In this document: positions 43,199-51,315 of the stretch, piece by piece
Position numbering within the stretch: the first letter of the stretch is position 1
Layout of the letters: every line of letters starts with the position of its first letter
Source: Clostridia bacterium
GTDB taxonomy: Bacteria; Bacillota; Clostridia; TANB77; CAG-508
Assembly: GCA_017524665.1 (NCBI GenBank)
Contig: JAFXVF010000012.1
Span: 1 to 64,000 of the forward strand
Length of the DNA stretch: 64,000 nt
Reading direction: 5' to 3'
Position numbers and translations under genes: made by a program
Notes under the pieces: generated by a model
The model's input: the letters and a program-made list of their open reading frames with translations, nothing else
The model's database searches: none
Told to the model about the DNA's origin: nothing

Positions 43199-43646
43199 AT
43201 GAACCCTTTAGATTCAAAGAAAGATTATCAAAAATATGTTAATTACAAATCCCCCAATTCTCCAATTCTAAAAAACTGTTTTAATGCATTTTGGGTACGG
43301 AGGACTAATTTGCACGATTGGGCAATTGATATGGGAAGCATGCAAACAAGCTGGTTTAAATCAGGAAATATGTACTACTATTGTTTCCATTTGCTTAATA
43401 TTTATTAGCGCATTTTTAACTGCCCTTAATGTATTTAATCGTATCGGAAAATTTGCTGGTGCAGGCTCTTTAGTGCCAATTACCGGTTTTTCAAATTCAA
43501 TTGTATCTCCAGCTATGGAATACAAGTCTGAAGGATATGTCATGGGAGTTGGAGCAAAAATGTTTACAATAGCAGGCCCAGTGCTTGTTTACGGAATATC
43601 ATCTTCAATTATTGTTGGCATCATTTATGCAATGTTTGGAATTTAA
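43199..43646 (+). CDS. spoVAC: Stage V sporulation protein AC, read through a +1 shift at CGG
   Basis: SpoVAC is a membrane channel component that moves dipicolinic acid into the forespore and out at germination. Start ATG 43199 (SD GAAAGGAAAACTAT). The zero frame reads KSPNSPILKNCFNAFWV then CGG at 43298-43300 and continues as nonsense. Skipping the C gives VGGLICTIGQLIWEACKQAG, the conserved first membrane segment, and runs to 43646 (GSLVPITGFSNSIVSPAMEY). Total 148 residues, the family length. The downstream frame has no SD. Followed by spoVAD after about 50 nt. Confidence 0.92.
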
Positions 43647-43696
43647 AATATTTGCAGTTATCATTTTATTTAATCATTAGAAAGGATTTAGATTTT

Positions 43697-44701
43697 ATGA
43701 AAAAAGTTGGAAATCAAACTATTGTATTTGATATACCACCTACTGTTTTAGAAACCGCTTGTATAGGTGGTCCAAAAGAAGCAAACGGTCCCCTCGCAAA
43801 ATATTTTGATCAAGTTTTAGATGATGAGTTTTGGGGAGAAGCTTCATGGGAAAAAGCAGAAAGTAAAATAATTAAAGAAACTGTAAATAGAGTAGTTGCA
43901 AAATCTAAAATTTCTCAAGGCAAAATAGAATACTGCTTTTCCGGTGATTTGTTAAACCAATGTATTTCTTCTGGATTTGGGTTGCGTGATTTAAATGTTC
44001 CGTATTTGGGTATTTTTGGTGCATGTTCAACTTTTGTTGAAGGAATGGGTCTTTCTGCACTATTTTGCAATACTCCTATAGCAAATTATGCATTATGTGC
44101 TACTTCTAGTCATTTTTGCAGTGCAGAAAAACAATTTCGCTTTCCATTAGAACTGGGGAATCAGAGGCCACAAACTTCTCAATGGACAGTAACTGGTGCA
44201 GGAAGCGCATTAGTTTCAAAATCAGGGCAAGGTCCTTTTATAACAAGCTTTACTCCAGGAAAAATTGTTGACATGGGGATAAAAGATGTAAATAATATGG
44301 GAGCAGCAATGGCCCCTGCTGCTTTGAATACTTTAATCGCTCATTTTCATGATACCGGCAGATCTCCTAGTTATTATGATGGTATATTTACAGGAGATCT
44401 CGGCTATGTCGGCAAAGATATTTTATCAGAGCTTTCATTAAAATACGGCTACAATATTAGCTCAAATTATAATGATTGCGGTGTTATGATTTTTGATAAG
44501 TCAGAACAAGATACACATTCAGGTGGAAGTGGTTGCGCTTGTTGCGCCACAGTTTTTTCCGGATTTTTATTTAATCAGTTAAAGCAAAAGAAGTTTAAAA
44601 AAATTCTCCTCGTTGCAACAGGTGCATTGACAAATGCTACAAGTGCGCAACAAGGCGAATCAATTCCAAGTATAGCTCATGCAATTAGCATTGAAATTTA
44701 A
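43697..44701 (+). CDS. spoVAD: Stage V sporulation protein AD
   Basis: 334 residues from ATG 43697 (SD AGAAAGGATTTAGATTTT). Thiolase-fold protein that binds dipicolinic acid as part of the SpoVA channel. Conserved blocks: FDIPPTVLETACIGG, the cysteine region GIFGACSTFVEGMG, ATSSHFCSAEKQFRFP and HSGGSGCACCATVFSG. Length matches the family. All CGG strings in it are out of frame. Confidence 0.96.
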   Translation: MKKVGNQTIVFDIPPTVLETACIGGPKEANGPLAKYFDQVLDDEFWGEASWEKAESKIIKETVNRVVAKSKISQGKIEYCFSGDLLNQCISSGFGLRDLNVPYLGIFGACSTFVEGMGLSALFCNTPIANYALCATSSHFCSAEKQFRFPLELGNQRPQTSQWTVTGAGSALVSKSGQGPFITSFTPGKIVDMGIKDVNNMGAAMAPAALNTLIAHFHDTGRSPSYYDGIFTGDLGYVGKDILSELSLKYGYNISSNYNDCGVMIFDKSEQDTHSGGSGCACCATVFSGFLFNQLKQKKFKKILLVATGALTNATSAQQGESIPSIAHAISIEI

Positions 44702-44719
44702 TTTAAGTGGGGTAATTAT

Positions 44720-45109
44720 ATGATTAATTTTTTTCAAAATGTTGATTGGATTTTGGTTCTCAAAAGTTTTGTTATTGGTGGATTAATCTGCTTAATTGGT
44801 CAAATTCTTATCGATAAAACAAAACTTACTCCTGCAAGAATTTTAGTTGCATATGTTACATTTGGTGCAATTTTAGGAGGTCTTGGTATATACCAGTATT
44901 TAGTTGATTTTGCCGGAGCAGGAGCCACTGTACCCCTTACTGGTTTTGGTAACGCACTTGCAAAAGGTGCTATTAATGCAGTTTACGAAAAAGGAATATT
45001 AGGTGCATTTACAGGAGGAATAACCGCTACAGCCGGTGGCATTGCAGCAGCAGTTTTCTTTGGGTATATTGCAGCTCTTATTTCAAAGCCAAAAATAAAA
45101 AAGCAATAA
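44720..45109 (+). CDS. spoVAE: Stage V sporulation protein AE (AEb type)
   Basis: A 129-residue membrane protein, third gene of the dodecin-spoVAC-AD-AE operon. Four hydrophobic segments. Blocks VIGGLICLIGQILIDKTKLT and FAGAGATVPLTGFGNALAKG mirror those of SpoVAC, with which it shares a fold. SD TAAGTGGGGTAATTAT before ATG 44720. Component of the DPA channel. Confidence 0.94.
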   Translation: MINFFQNVDWILVLKSFVIGGLICLIGQILIDKTKLTPARILVAYVTFGAILGGLGIYQYLVDFAGAGATVPLTGFGNALAKGAINAVYEKGILGAFTGGITATAGGIAAAVFFGYIAALISKPKIKKQ

Positions 45110-45142
45110 ATGATAATTTTGGGGACGTGTCTAAAAAATATC

Positions 45143-45180
45143 AAAAAAAAACGTTTAGGATTGTTCCTAAACGCTTCTTT
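45143..45180. terminator. Terminator between spoVA operon and rplT
   Basis: AAACGTTTAGGA pairs with TCCTAAACGCTT around TTGT, with an A run before and TCTTTTT after, so it serves both convergent operons. The core GTTTAGGA resembles the palindromes after serS. Confidence 0.8.
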
Positions 45181-45189
45181 TTCACTTTG

Positions 45190-45540
45190 TTAAGCTTTTT
45201 TTGCTGCTTCAACTAATTCTGTAAATGCTTTTGGATCATTTATTGCAACTTCTGACAACATTTTTCTGTTTATTGTTACATTTGCTTTTTTAAGTCCTGC
45301 CATTAATTTGCTATATGTTGTTCCATTCATTCTTGCAGCAGCATTAATTCTTGCGATCCATAGTTTTCTGAAATTAGACTTCTTGTCTTTTCTTCCAACA
45401 TATGCATACATTCCAGATTTCATAACGGCCTGTTTTGCCATTCTGTATCTAATGCTTTTTGCTCCAAAATATCCCTTTGCTTGTTTTAATACTTTTTTAT
45501 GTCTTGCTCTAGTGGTTCTTGCTGTTTTTACTCTTGCCAT
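45190..45540 (-). CDS. rplT: 50S ribosomal protein L20
   Basis: A 116-residue L20, an early 23S rRNA-binding protein needed for 50S assembly and repressor of its own operon. Highly basic N-terminus ([20 protein letters not shown]), then [20 protein letters not shown] and [16 protein letters not shown]. Last gene of infC-rpmI-rplT. Confidence 0.98.
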   Translation of the reverse strand: MARVKTARTTRARHKKVLKQAKGYFGAKSIRYRMAKQAVMKSGMYAYVGRKDKKSNFRKLWIARINAAARMNGTTYSKLMAGLKKANVTINRKMLSEVAINDPKAFTELVEAAKKA

Positions 45541-45567
45541 TATATTTCACTCTCCTTACTTCTAACT

Positions 45568-45771
45568 CTAGTTACCATATGGTAATAATCTCTTGATTCC
45601 TGCTTCGCATGTTTTGTCTGCATATGCGTCTTGAATCTTTCCTCTTGATTTTTGTCTGCTTGTTTTATTTCCAAGCAAGTGTCTTCTGTTTGCTTTTGTT
45701 CTTTTTACTTTACCTGTAGCTGTATAAGAATATCTTTTCTTTGCAGCTTTGTTTGTTTTTAATTTAGGCAT
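45568..45771 (-). CDS. rpmI: 50S ribosomal protein L35
   Basis: A 67-residue L35, basic throughout: [20 protein letters not shown], then [15 protein letters not shown]. Normal length. Lies between infC and rplT. SD GAAAGGAGCAAAATATT. Confidence 0.97.
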   Translation of the reverse strand: MPKLKTNKAAKKRYSYTATGKVKRTKANRRHLLGNKTSRQKSRGKIQDAYADKTCEAGIKRLLPYGN

Positions 45772-45901
45772 AATATTTTGCTCCTTTCATTTTGGCATTT
45801 GGTATTTGGTATTTGGCATTTTGTACTTATCCTAATAAATTAGATACTAAACGCTAAATGCTAAATGCTAAACGCATATATATAATTATAAAATAATTAA
45901 C

Positions 45902-46426
45902 TTAAGCTTTTTTCGCAAGAATAATAAATAAATTCTTACCTTCAAGGACTGGTTTTTTCTCAGCTTGAGAAATATCTGAAAGCTCCTCTATAAATTTGTT
46001 AAGCGTATCTTCTCCGGCTTTAACGTAGTTTAATTCTCTTCCACGGAAACGTACAGTTATTTTTACTTTGTTTCCATCTTCTAAAAATTTTCTAGCGTTT
46101 TTGCATTTGAATCCAAAATCATGGTCTTCTATATTTGGAGTAATTCTTATTTCCTTTGTTTCCACAATCTTTTGATTCTTTCTTGCTTCTTTTTCCTTTT
46201 TAGCTTGTTCAAATTTGTATTTACCATAATTCATAATTTTGCAAACCGGCGGGTTGCTATTTGGTGCAACTAAAACTAAATCTAAATCCTTTTCAGCTGC
46301 TTTTTCAATAGCATCAAATGTTTTCATAACGCCAAGTTTCTGTCCTTGTTCGTCAATTACTTGTACTTCTTTGTCTCTAATTTGCTCATTTATTGGTAAT
46401 TCTTGTTTTATAAAAAACACCTCCAT
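45902..46426 (-). CDS. infC: Translation initiation factor IF-3
   Basis: A 174-residue IF-3, which keeps 30S and 50S apart and checks start codon pairing. INEQIRDKEVQVIDEQGQKL is the N domain start; APNSNPPVCKIMNYGKYKFE links to the C domain with KVKITVRFRGRELNY. The start is the codon at 46426 (SD GGAGGTGTTTTT overlapping), with TTG/ATG alternatives; in many bacteria this gene uses a rare start. Expression likely controlled by the leader upstream. Confidence 0.96.
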   Translation of the reverse strand: MEVFFIKQELPINEQIRDKEVQVIDEQGQKLGVMKTFDAIEKAAEKDLDLVLVAPNSNPPVCKIMNYGKYKFEQAKKEKEARKNQKIVETKEIRITPNIEDHDFGFKCKNARKFLEDGNKVKITVRFRGRELNYVKAGEDTLNKFIEELSDISQAEKKPVLEGKNLFIILAKKA

Positions 46427-46587
46427 AGTTTTGTATTGAAACTATATTGTTTCAAAAAAATAAGACTTTCTTTAAAAGAAAGCCTGTTACTCTAAATAAA
46501 AACCAAAATGTTAAACTATTTGATTTTTAACCTTTTCCCTAAAAGTTAAGGTGAGAAGTAACTAGCTTCTTCTTTTAAACATAAATT
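46427..46587 (-). ncRNA. infC-rpmI-rplT leader with attenuator (L20-leader-like)
   Basis: A 160-nt untranslated leader. The minus strand contains AGGCTTTC paired with GAAAGTCT and then TATTTTTTT at 46485-46454, an intrinsic terminator just before infC. Upstream sequences (CTTCTCACCTTAACTTTTAG) can pair elsewhere. In low-G+C bacteria L20 binds such a leader to favour termination; I infer the same here. Confidence 0.7.
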
Positions 46588-46616
46588 ATATTAACTCATA
46601 TTTACTAAAAAGTCAA
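46588..46616 (-). promoter_or_regulatory. Sigma-A promoter of infC operon
   Basis: On the minus strand TTGACT (46616-46611), 17 bp, TAATAT (46593-46588). Confidence 0.8.
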
Positions 46617-46634
46617 GAGTTTTTCCAAAAAATG

Positions 46635-46663
46635 TTGACTTTTTTTTGTTTTTGTATTAGAAT
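46635..46663 (+). promoter_or_regulatory. Sigma-A promoter of rplM-rpsI
   Basis: TTGACT at 46635-46640 and TAGAAT at 46658-46663 with 17 bp between. It is back to back with the infC promoter, 19 bp from -35 to -35. Confidence 0.8.
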
Positions 46664-46694
46664 AGTAGAGCAATTGATTGATTATATTTTCATT

Positions 46695-46725
46695 TTAGCT
46701 TACTTCTCCCCGGTAGCTAAGCTAA
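46695..46725 (+). ncRNA. rplM leader hairpin (L13-leader-like)
   Basis: TTAGCTTA at 46695-46702 pairs with TAAGCTAA at 46718-46725 around CTTCTCCCCGGTAGC. Position between promoter and rplM SD fits the L13 leader of Bacillota, thought to bind L13 for autoregulation. Assigned by position and shape only. Confidence 0.6.
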
Positions 46726-46779
46726 TCTTGGAAATTAATTATAAAACAAAAAAGAAATGAATGGAGGGTATTTTTTACC

Positions 46780-47214
46780 ATGAATAATACTACTTATAGC
46801 GCTAAATCAAGCGAAATTGAAAGAAAATGGTATGTTTTAGATGCTAGCGGTAAACCACTAGGAAGAGTTGCAACAGAAGCCGCAAAGTTATTAAGAGGAA
46901 AACATAAACCAACTTATACACCAAACATTGATACTGGTGATAACGTAATTATACTTAACTGCAAAGATGCTGTTCTTACAGGAAAGAAATTAGACCAAAA
47001 AGTTTACAAACGTCATTCTGGATATATTGGTGGAATGCATGAAACATCAGCAAGAGTTATGATGGAAAACAATCCTGAAAAAGCTATGTATATAGCAGTA
47101 AAGGGTATGCTTCCAAAGAACAGTCTAGGAAGACAAATGATACGCAAATTAAGAGTATATGCAGGTAGCGAGCATGAAAACCAAGCTCAAAAACCAGAAA
47201 TATGGAATTTTTAA
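46780..47214 (+). CDS. rplM: 50S ribosomal protein L13
   Basis: A 144-residue L13 that binds 23S rRNA early in assembly. [20 protein letters not shown], then [20 protein letters not shown] and [12 protein letters not shown] are universal blocks. SD AATGGAGGGTATTTTTTACC. Followed by rpsI after 21 nt. Confidence 0.98.
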   Translation: MNNTTYSAKSSEIERKWYVLDASGKPLGRVATEAAKLLRGKHKPTYTPNIDTGDNVIILNCKDAVLTGKKLDQKVYKRHSGYIGGMHETSARVMMENNPEKAMYIAVKGMLPKNSLGRQMIRKLRVYAGSEHENQAQKPEIWNF

Positions 47215-47235
47215 ATAGAAGGGATGGGAATTTAA

Positions 47236-47643
47236 ATGCCAAGGGCTAAACAAGAAAAAATAGTGTTCTATGGAACAGGTAGAAGAAAAGAAGCCATCGC
47301 TAGAGTAAGACTTATGGATGGAAAAGGAAATATTACAATTAACGGACAATCTATTGATGAATATTTTGGAACAGATATCTTAAAAGTTATCGTTAAACAA
47401 CCATTAAATGCAACAAGTACATTAAACAAATACGATGTTGTATGCAAAGTTGTTGGTGGAGGTTTTACAGGTCAAGCTGGAGCAATTCGCCATGGTATAG
47501 CAAGAGCATTGCTTAAAGCAAATGGAGAATATAGACCAACATTAAAACAAGCAGGATTCTTAACAAGAGATCCTCGTATGAAGGAAAGAAAGAAATACGG
47601 ACTTAAGAAAGCTCGTAAAGCTCCTCAATTTAGTAAGAGATAA
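47236..47643 (+). CDS. rpsI: 30S ribosomal protein S9
   Basis: A 135-residue S9, whose C-terminal tail reaches the P site t[23 protein letters not shown] near the start, [20 protein letters not shown] in the middle and the tail [12 protein letters not shown] are invariant. SD AAGGGATGGGAATTTAA. Ends at terminator 47655. Confidence 0.98.
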   Translation: MPRAKQEKIVFYGTGRRKEAIARVRLMDGKGNITINGQSIDEYFGTDILKVIVKQPLNATSTLNKYDVVCKVVGGGFTGQAGAIRHGIARALLKANGEYRPTLKQAGFLTRDPRMKERKKYGLKKARKAPQFSKR

Positions 47644-47654
47644 TCTTTATATAA

Positions 47655-47689
47655 AAAAGCCTCGGAAGGAATCACTTCCGAGGCTTTTT
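47655..47689. terminator. Terminator after rpsI
   Basis: AAAAGCCTCGGAAG pairs with CTTCCGAGGCTTTT around GAATCA; T/A runs on both sides, so it also serves the convergent sipL gene. Confidence 0.92.
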
Positions 47690-47701
47690 ATTATTAAAAT
47701 C

Positions 47702-49243
47702 TTATATTTGTCTAAAGCAGAATCTTGGTATAAATAGCTGCCTTCCTATCTGCAATGTTTCTGGATTATCAATACTATTTATTTTAGTTATTTCTTCTAT
47801 CGTACTTCTAAATTGTTTTGCTATGTTCCATAGTGTATCTCCTGATTTTACATAGTAAATAACCATACTGCAACTCGAATTATCAGCATTTTTATCTTCT
47901 GTAATCTCATCTAATACTGAAATATCTTTATAATTTATACTATTTACAGAAAAAGATATATCAACATTAAGTCCTACATTTCCATCTGGCAAAAGTGAAA
48001 TATCCTGTTTTCCACAAGTAATTTCAGTTTCTATGTCACTATTGTCATTTACTCCCTGAACTTTTAAAGAATATTTCATAGGCAAGTTTATAATTTTATT
48101 ACAAGCTCTATTTTCTATATCGTTCCAGAATAAAATATCAACTTTTATATCTCCCTCATAGTCTATCTCATCATTTGTAGCTCTTTGCATATTAACAAAA
48201 GGTTTTATTTTAACATTATATATTTTACCTCCTGCAAGTTCAGGAATTTCCATTTTTTCATTAACATGAAAAGTGTCATTAAAAAAATCATTGTTTTCGA
48301 TTATTTTTATTTGTTTTTGAGTAAAACTAATTGCCTGTGTTGGACTATATATGTCTTCGATTATAGTCATATTTCTTTTCTCATATGCAGAGCAGAATAT
48401 CTCAAGTTCTGTTTCAACATATATAGAATGTTCATCTCCTACATTTGGCTTAACAATCAAATTTTTAATTTCATAATTCACATCACAGATATGATTTTCA
48501 TTTACATTTTGGATGTCAACAATTCCTGTAACTGGAACATTGCTTTGGCAAGATTTTATCATATTGTCCTCGGTTAAGTATAGAACTCTTATTAATGCAT
48601 CTGCTTTTACAAGTACTTTGTTATAGCTTACTTTAGTATCTTTGTTTATTAGCAAAACGCTTGCATTTAGTATTTCTGCAATGGTATCTACAGTGTCTAC
48701 TGAAATTGTTTCTTTTGCAAATGCTTTTGTGCTTCCACCTCCAACTAGCGAATCCAAACTAATATCTTTTTCTAATTTCTGCATGTCGTTTAGTCCATTT
48801 ATTGTACTTATAAAATCAATATTTTCATTGGAATAAACCTTTAATTCAAAATCTACAGTCGCCCTTATGTTTATTTTTCTACCATTTATAACTCTTGCAT
48901 CTATAGATTCAATTACTGTTTTTACTACTAAATCCATCCCTGTAATGCAATTAGGCATAGCAAGTGTCTCTGTAAAGTCCATGCTTGTATTTAACCCTCT
49001 TGTAGTACCTGCTTCATCATCTGAAGAATAAATAACGTACACTTGAACTGTTCCATCAATTTTAACTTTCCCATCAAGTATTTCTTTTCTGTAAATGCAC
49101 ACTGTTCCAGCTGTTTGTACTGGACTTAAAATATCTGGCTTTATATCAGGAACTATTACATCCCCTTCTACCGTCCTACTTTCAACTTTTTTTCCCACAA
49201 GTTGGTTAACACATATACTCTCCTTTGTAGTATCTATTGCCAT
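47702..49243 (-). CDS. sipL: SipL-like spore protein (DUF3794 repeats and LysM)
   Basis: 513 residues: three DUF3794-type beta repeats (first at about 30-145 with VEGDVIVPDIKPDILSPVQT; others near 175-290 and 320-430) and a C-terminal LysM domain (about 463-508, YYVKSGDTLWNIAKQF, RQLFIP). This is the architecture of SipL, the clostridial morphogenetic protein that binds SpoIVA and ties the coat to the forespore membrane. SD AAGGAGGGGGATAAA precedes the start at 49243. Confidence 0.88.
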   Translation of the reverse strand: MAIDTTKESICVNQLVGKKVESRTVEGDVIVPDIKPDILSPVQTAGTVCIYRKEILDGKVKIDGTVQVYVIYSSDDEAGTTRGLNTSMDFTETLAMPNCITGMDLVVKTVIESIDARVINGRKINIRATVDFELKVYSNENIDFISTINGLNDMQKLEKDISLDSLVGGGSTKAFAKETISVDTVDTIAEILNASVLLINKDTKVSYNKVLVKADALIRVLYLTEDNMIKSCQSNVPVTGIVDIQNVNENHICDVNYEIKNLIVKPNVGDEHSIYVETELEIFCSAYEKRNMTIIEDIYSPTQAISFTQKQIKIIENNDFFNDTFHVNEKMEIPELAGGKIYNVKIKPFVNMQRATNDEIDYEGDIKVDILFWNDIENRACNKIINLPMKYSLKVQGVNDNSDIETEITCGKQDISLLPDGNVGLNVDISFSVNSINYKDISVLDEITEDKNADNSSCSMVIYYVKSGDTLWNIAKQFRSTIEEITKINSIDNPETLQIGRQLFIPRFCFRQI

Positions 49244-49296
49244 TTTATCCCCCTCCTTATTTATGCTAATATATCTATATTAAGGGAAATTAAAAA

Positions 49297-49320
49297 AAAT
49301 TCCTAATTTCTTAGGAATTT
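49297..49320. terminator. Terminator after veg
   Basis: AAATTCCTAA pairs with TTAGGAATTT around TTTC; A and T runs flank it. Confidence 0.75.
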
Positions 49321-49334
49321 TTAGCATCTAATTT

Positions 49335-49634
49335 TTATACTGCTCTTTTCTTTCTTAATTTAGTTTCGTCAATTGGTGGAATAAGTGGACTATATCCAAC
49401 ACCATCATATACTTGTACTTCAACGTTTCTTGTTAACACATCAGTATACGTATATGTTACATTTCTTTGATTCTCTTCATATCTAACAACAAAAATATTA
49501 GGATATGCTTTTTCTATAGTAGCTTCTTCTTCATAGGTTTTACTTCTTCCTAGAGTTCCTTTTACAATTATCTTTTGTCCAATTTTTTCTCCAATGTCAG
49601 TTTTTAGGTTCATAATGTCATTTTTGTAAATCAT
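49335..49634 (-). CDS. veg: Veg family protein
   Basis: A 99-residue Veg protein (DUF1021), highly expressed and linked to biofilm and spore outgrowth in Bacillus. DIGEKIGQKIIVKGTLGRSK and YPNIFVVRYEENQRNVTYTY are typical SH3-like strands, and YTDVLTRNVEVQV follows. Adjacent to yabG as in Bacillus (yabG-veg). Confidence 0.93.
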   Translation of the reverse strand: MIYKNDIMNLKTDIGEKIGQKIIVKGTLGRSKTYEEEATIEKAYPNIFVVRYEENQRNVTYTYTDVLTRNVEVQVYDGVGYSPLIPPIDETKLRKKRAV

Positions 49635-49785
49635 GAAACCACCTACTTCTTTTTTATACTATGGTCGAATTATATCATTTTTAGTGGTCTCTGTCAAAAA
49701 AAGAAACTTCATGTCAATACCTTTAATCTCTTCGGGCACAAGGCTTTTGGAGCTTTTCTCTTTTAATGTTACATTTATATTACAA

Positions 49786-50364
49786 TTATATTACAGTATT
49801 ATTACTTCTTTTCTTCCCTTGCTTCCGTATGCCTCCAACTCCTTTTGTTCCATCTCGAAGAAACTTTGAAATTTCTTCAATTGAAATGTATTTATGTTTT
49901 TCTGTCGTTGCAATTTTCTTTGCAACAATAAGTGGATCTTCAAAATCTATTAGAATTCTTCCTGGTGATGATGCAAAATTCGCACCTGATTTCATAATTG
50001 CTTCGTAAAAGCTTTGGCATGCTCCAGCAAATATCGTTATTTCTTTCCCACTTATATGTTCCCATTTTCTTGCTTTTAATACTGTATTAATAAAATGTTT
50101 CGAATTTTGATAATTACAAATATCATAATATCTTTTGCCCTTTTTTATCATCTTGTCATGCCCTGTTATAATTAAAATGTCAGGCTCAAATTGATTAAGT
50201 AAATCTGTTATTACTTCTGCTTGCTCCTTTTCGGATATATTTTTTACGATTGCATTTAATCCCATTCTTTTATAATATACTTTTGATTTCTCTGCATATT
50301 TTTTATCACCGTCTAAATGTAAAATTGTTCCAGTTCTTTCTATTTTTATTCGTCTGTCCTCCAC
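49786..50364 (-). CDS. yabG: Sporulation-specific protease YabG (C-terminus possibly shifted at CGG)
   Basis: YabG is a coat-associated cysteine protease that trims spore coat proteins. The zero frame gives 192 residues with LHLDGDKKYAEKSKVYYKRM and DILIITGHDKMIKKGKRYYD; relatives are longer at the N-terminus, so this copy looks N-terminally short. Near the end GTKGVGGI is followed by CGG at 49827-49825. Read in frame the tail is RKQGKKRSNNTVI (stop 49786). With the C skipped it is GSKGRKEVIIL (stop 49791). Both keep a Gly four positions on, so the family pattern does not decide, but the CGG rule seen elsewhere favours the second. Confidence 0.8.
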   Translation of the reverse strand: MEDRRIKIERTGTILHLDGDKKYAEKSKVYYKRMGLNAIVKNISEKEQAEVITDLLNQFEPDILIITGHDKMIKKGKRYYDICNYQNSKHFINTVLKARKWEHISGKEITIFAGACQSFYEAIMKSGANFASSPGRILIDFEDPLIVAKKIATTEKHKYISIEEISKFLRDGTKGVGGIRKQGKKRSNNTVI

Positions 50365-50449
50365 ATTTTCACCTCATTTGTATTTTGTAAATTACTATAT
50401 GTTATGGGGAAAAATGTTTATTTGTGATTTATTTTTTTATTTTAAGGGG

Positions 50450-50478
50450 TTGTATATTATTAAATTTCGTGGTATATT
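50450..50478 (+). promoter_or_regulatory. Likely sigma-A promoter of zinc-ribbon gene
   Basis: TTGTAT at 50450-50455 and TATATT at 50473-50478, 17 bp apart, leaving a 5' untranslated region of about 105 nt. Confidence 0.6.
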
Positions 50479-50591
50479 ATTTATGATTTATAAACAAATC
50501 AAATTTAATTAACCTGAACACTTATTCCTTTTTTTTAGAATGGTCATTTAGGTCAAAATTAAATTTATATTCTAAAAAGGAGGATCCCATA

Positions 50592-50750
50592 ATGGCTGAT
50601 AAAACATTAGTATGCAAAGATTGCGGAAATGAATTTGTTTTTACAGAAGGCGAACAAGCATTTTATGCTGAAAAAGGATTTGAAAATGATCCTGTAAGAT
50701 GCCCAGCTTGCAGAAAAGCAAGAAAAGAAGCAAGAAGAAACCAACAATAA
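50592..50750 (+). CDS. Small zinc-ribbon protein
   Basis: 52 residues with SD AAAAAGGAGGATCCCATA. Two CxxC pairs (LVCKDCGNEFVF and RCPACRKARKEARR) about 26 residues apart, then a basic tail. This is the short zinc-ribbon family often found near cold-shock and stress genes in Bacillota; DNA or RNA binding is plausible. The long leader and strong SD suggest high expression. Confidence 0.85.
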   Translation: MADKTLVCKDCGNEFVFTEGEQAFYAEKGFENDPVRCPACRKARKEARRNQQ

Positions 50751-50772
50751 TTTTTAAAAAAACACAGACATA

Positions 50773-50844
50773 GGGACGGAGCTTTTGTCTTGCGGGTTTT
50801 AAGAGAAAAACCTCTTGAAACCCGCAAGACAAAAGCTCCGTCCC
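50773..50844. repeat. Long REP-like palindrome
   Basis: A perfect 27-bp stem: the arm from 50773 (GGGACGGAGCTTTTGTCTTG) pairs with the arm ending 50844 (CAAGACAAAAGCTCCGTCCC). The loop holds a second small stem (AAGAG/CTCTT). Flanking ACAGACATA and TGTGTCTA extend the symmetry. The GGGACGG...CCGTCCC ends resemble REP elements that RAYT transposases mobilise in Bacillota. It also ends the zinc-ribbon and spoIIID transcripts. Confidence 0.75.
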
Positions 50845-50865
50845 TGTGTCTACGTCTAAAGTGTT

Positions 50866-51129
50866 TTAGCCCACTTTGTGTTTGTCTTCAAATTTATGCT
50901 TCGTAGCCATTCCCCCTCTAATATGTCTTTCTGCTTTATTTTCATCAAGTACTGCTCTTACCTCTATCGCTAAAGCTTTATTTATATGTGTTAATCTTTC
51001 ACTAACATCCTTATGTACCGTACTTTTACTAACACCAAATTTTCTTGCTGCTCCTCTTACAGTGTCTTTTGTTTCTATAATATAATGTGCCAAATTTACC
51101 GCACGTTCCTCAATTGATACACCTTTCAT
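50866..51129 (-). CDS. spoIIID: Stage III sporulation transcriptional regulator SpoIIID
   Basis: 87 residues from ATG 51129 (SD GGGGGTTTCTTT); the longer frame upstream lacks the family sequence. SpoIIID is the mother-cell DNA-binding switch between sigma-E and sigma-K programmes. SIEERAVNLAHYIIETKDTV is the conserved start; the helix-turn-helix is VRGAARKFGVSKSTVHKDVS, and the tail RHIRGGMATKHKFE is typical. Confidence 0.97.
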   Translation of the reverse strand: MKGVSIEERAVNLAHYIIETKDTVRGAARKFGVSKSTVHKDVSERLTHINKALAIEVRAVLDENKAERHIRGGMATKHKFEDKHKVG

Positions 51130-51223
51130 AAAGAAACCCCCATGCAAATACTTTTGATAAATAGTATTCACATGAGGCATGTATTATGAATTAAATGTTG
51201 GAATCAGGCTACAAGTGCTTTTC

Positions 51224-51252
51224 TTTACTTTTTTACATATCAATGGTATAAT
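51224..51252 (+). promoter_or_regulatory. Sigma-A promoter of cassette gene 51316
   Basis: TTTACT at 51224-51229, 17 bp, perfect TATAAT at 51247-51252. A small hairpin AGGC-AAT-GCCT follows at 51271-51281, close to the mRNA 5' end, as in the other cassettes. Confidence 0.82.
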
Positions 51253-51315
51253 TATGTTTACAGGTATTATAGGCAATGCCTTTTATATCTGCATCATCAC
51301 AAAGGAGGAATCATC

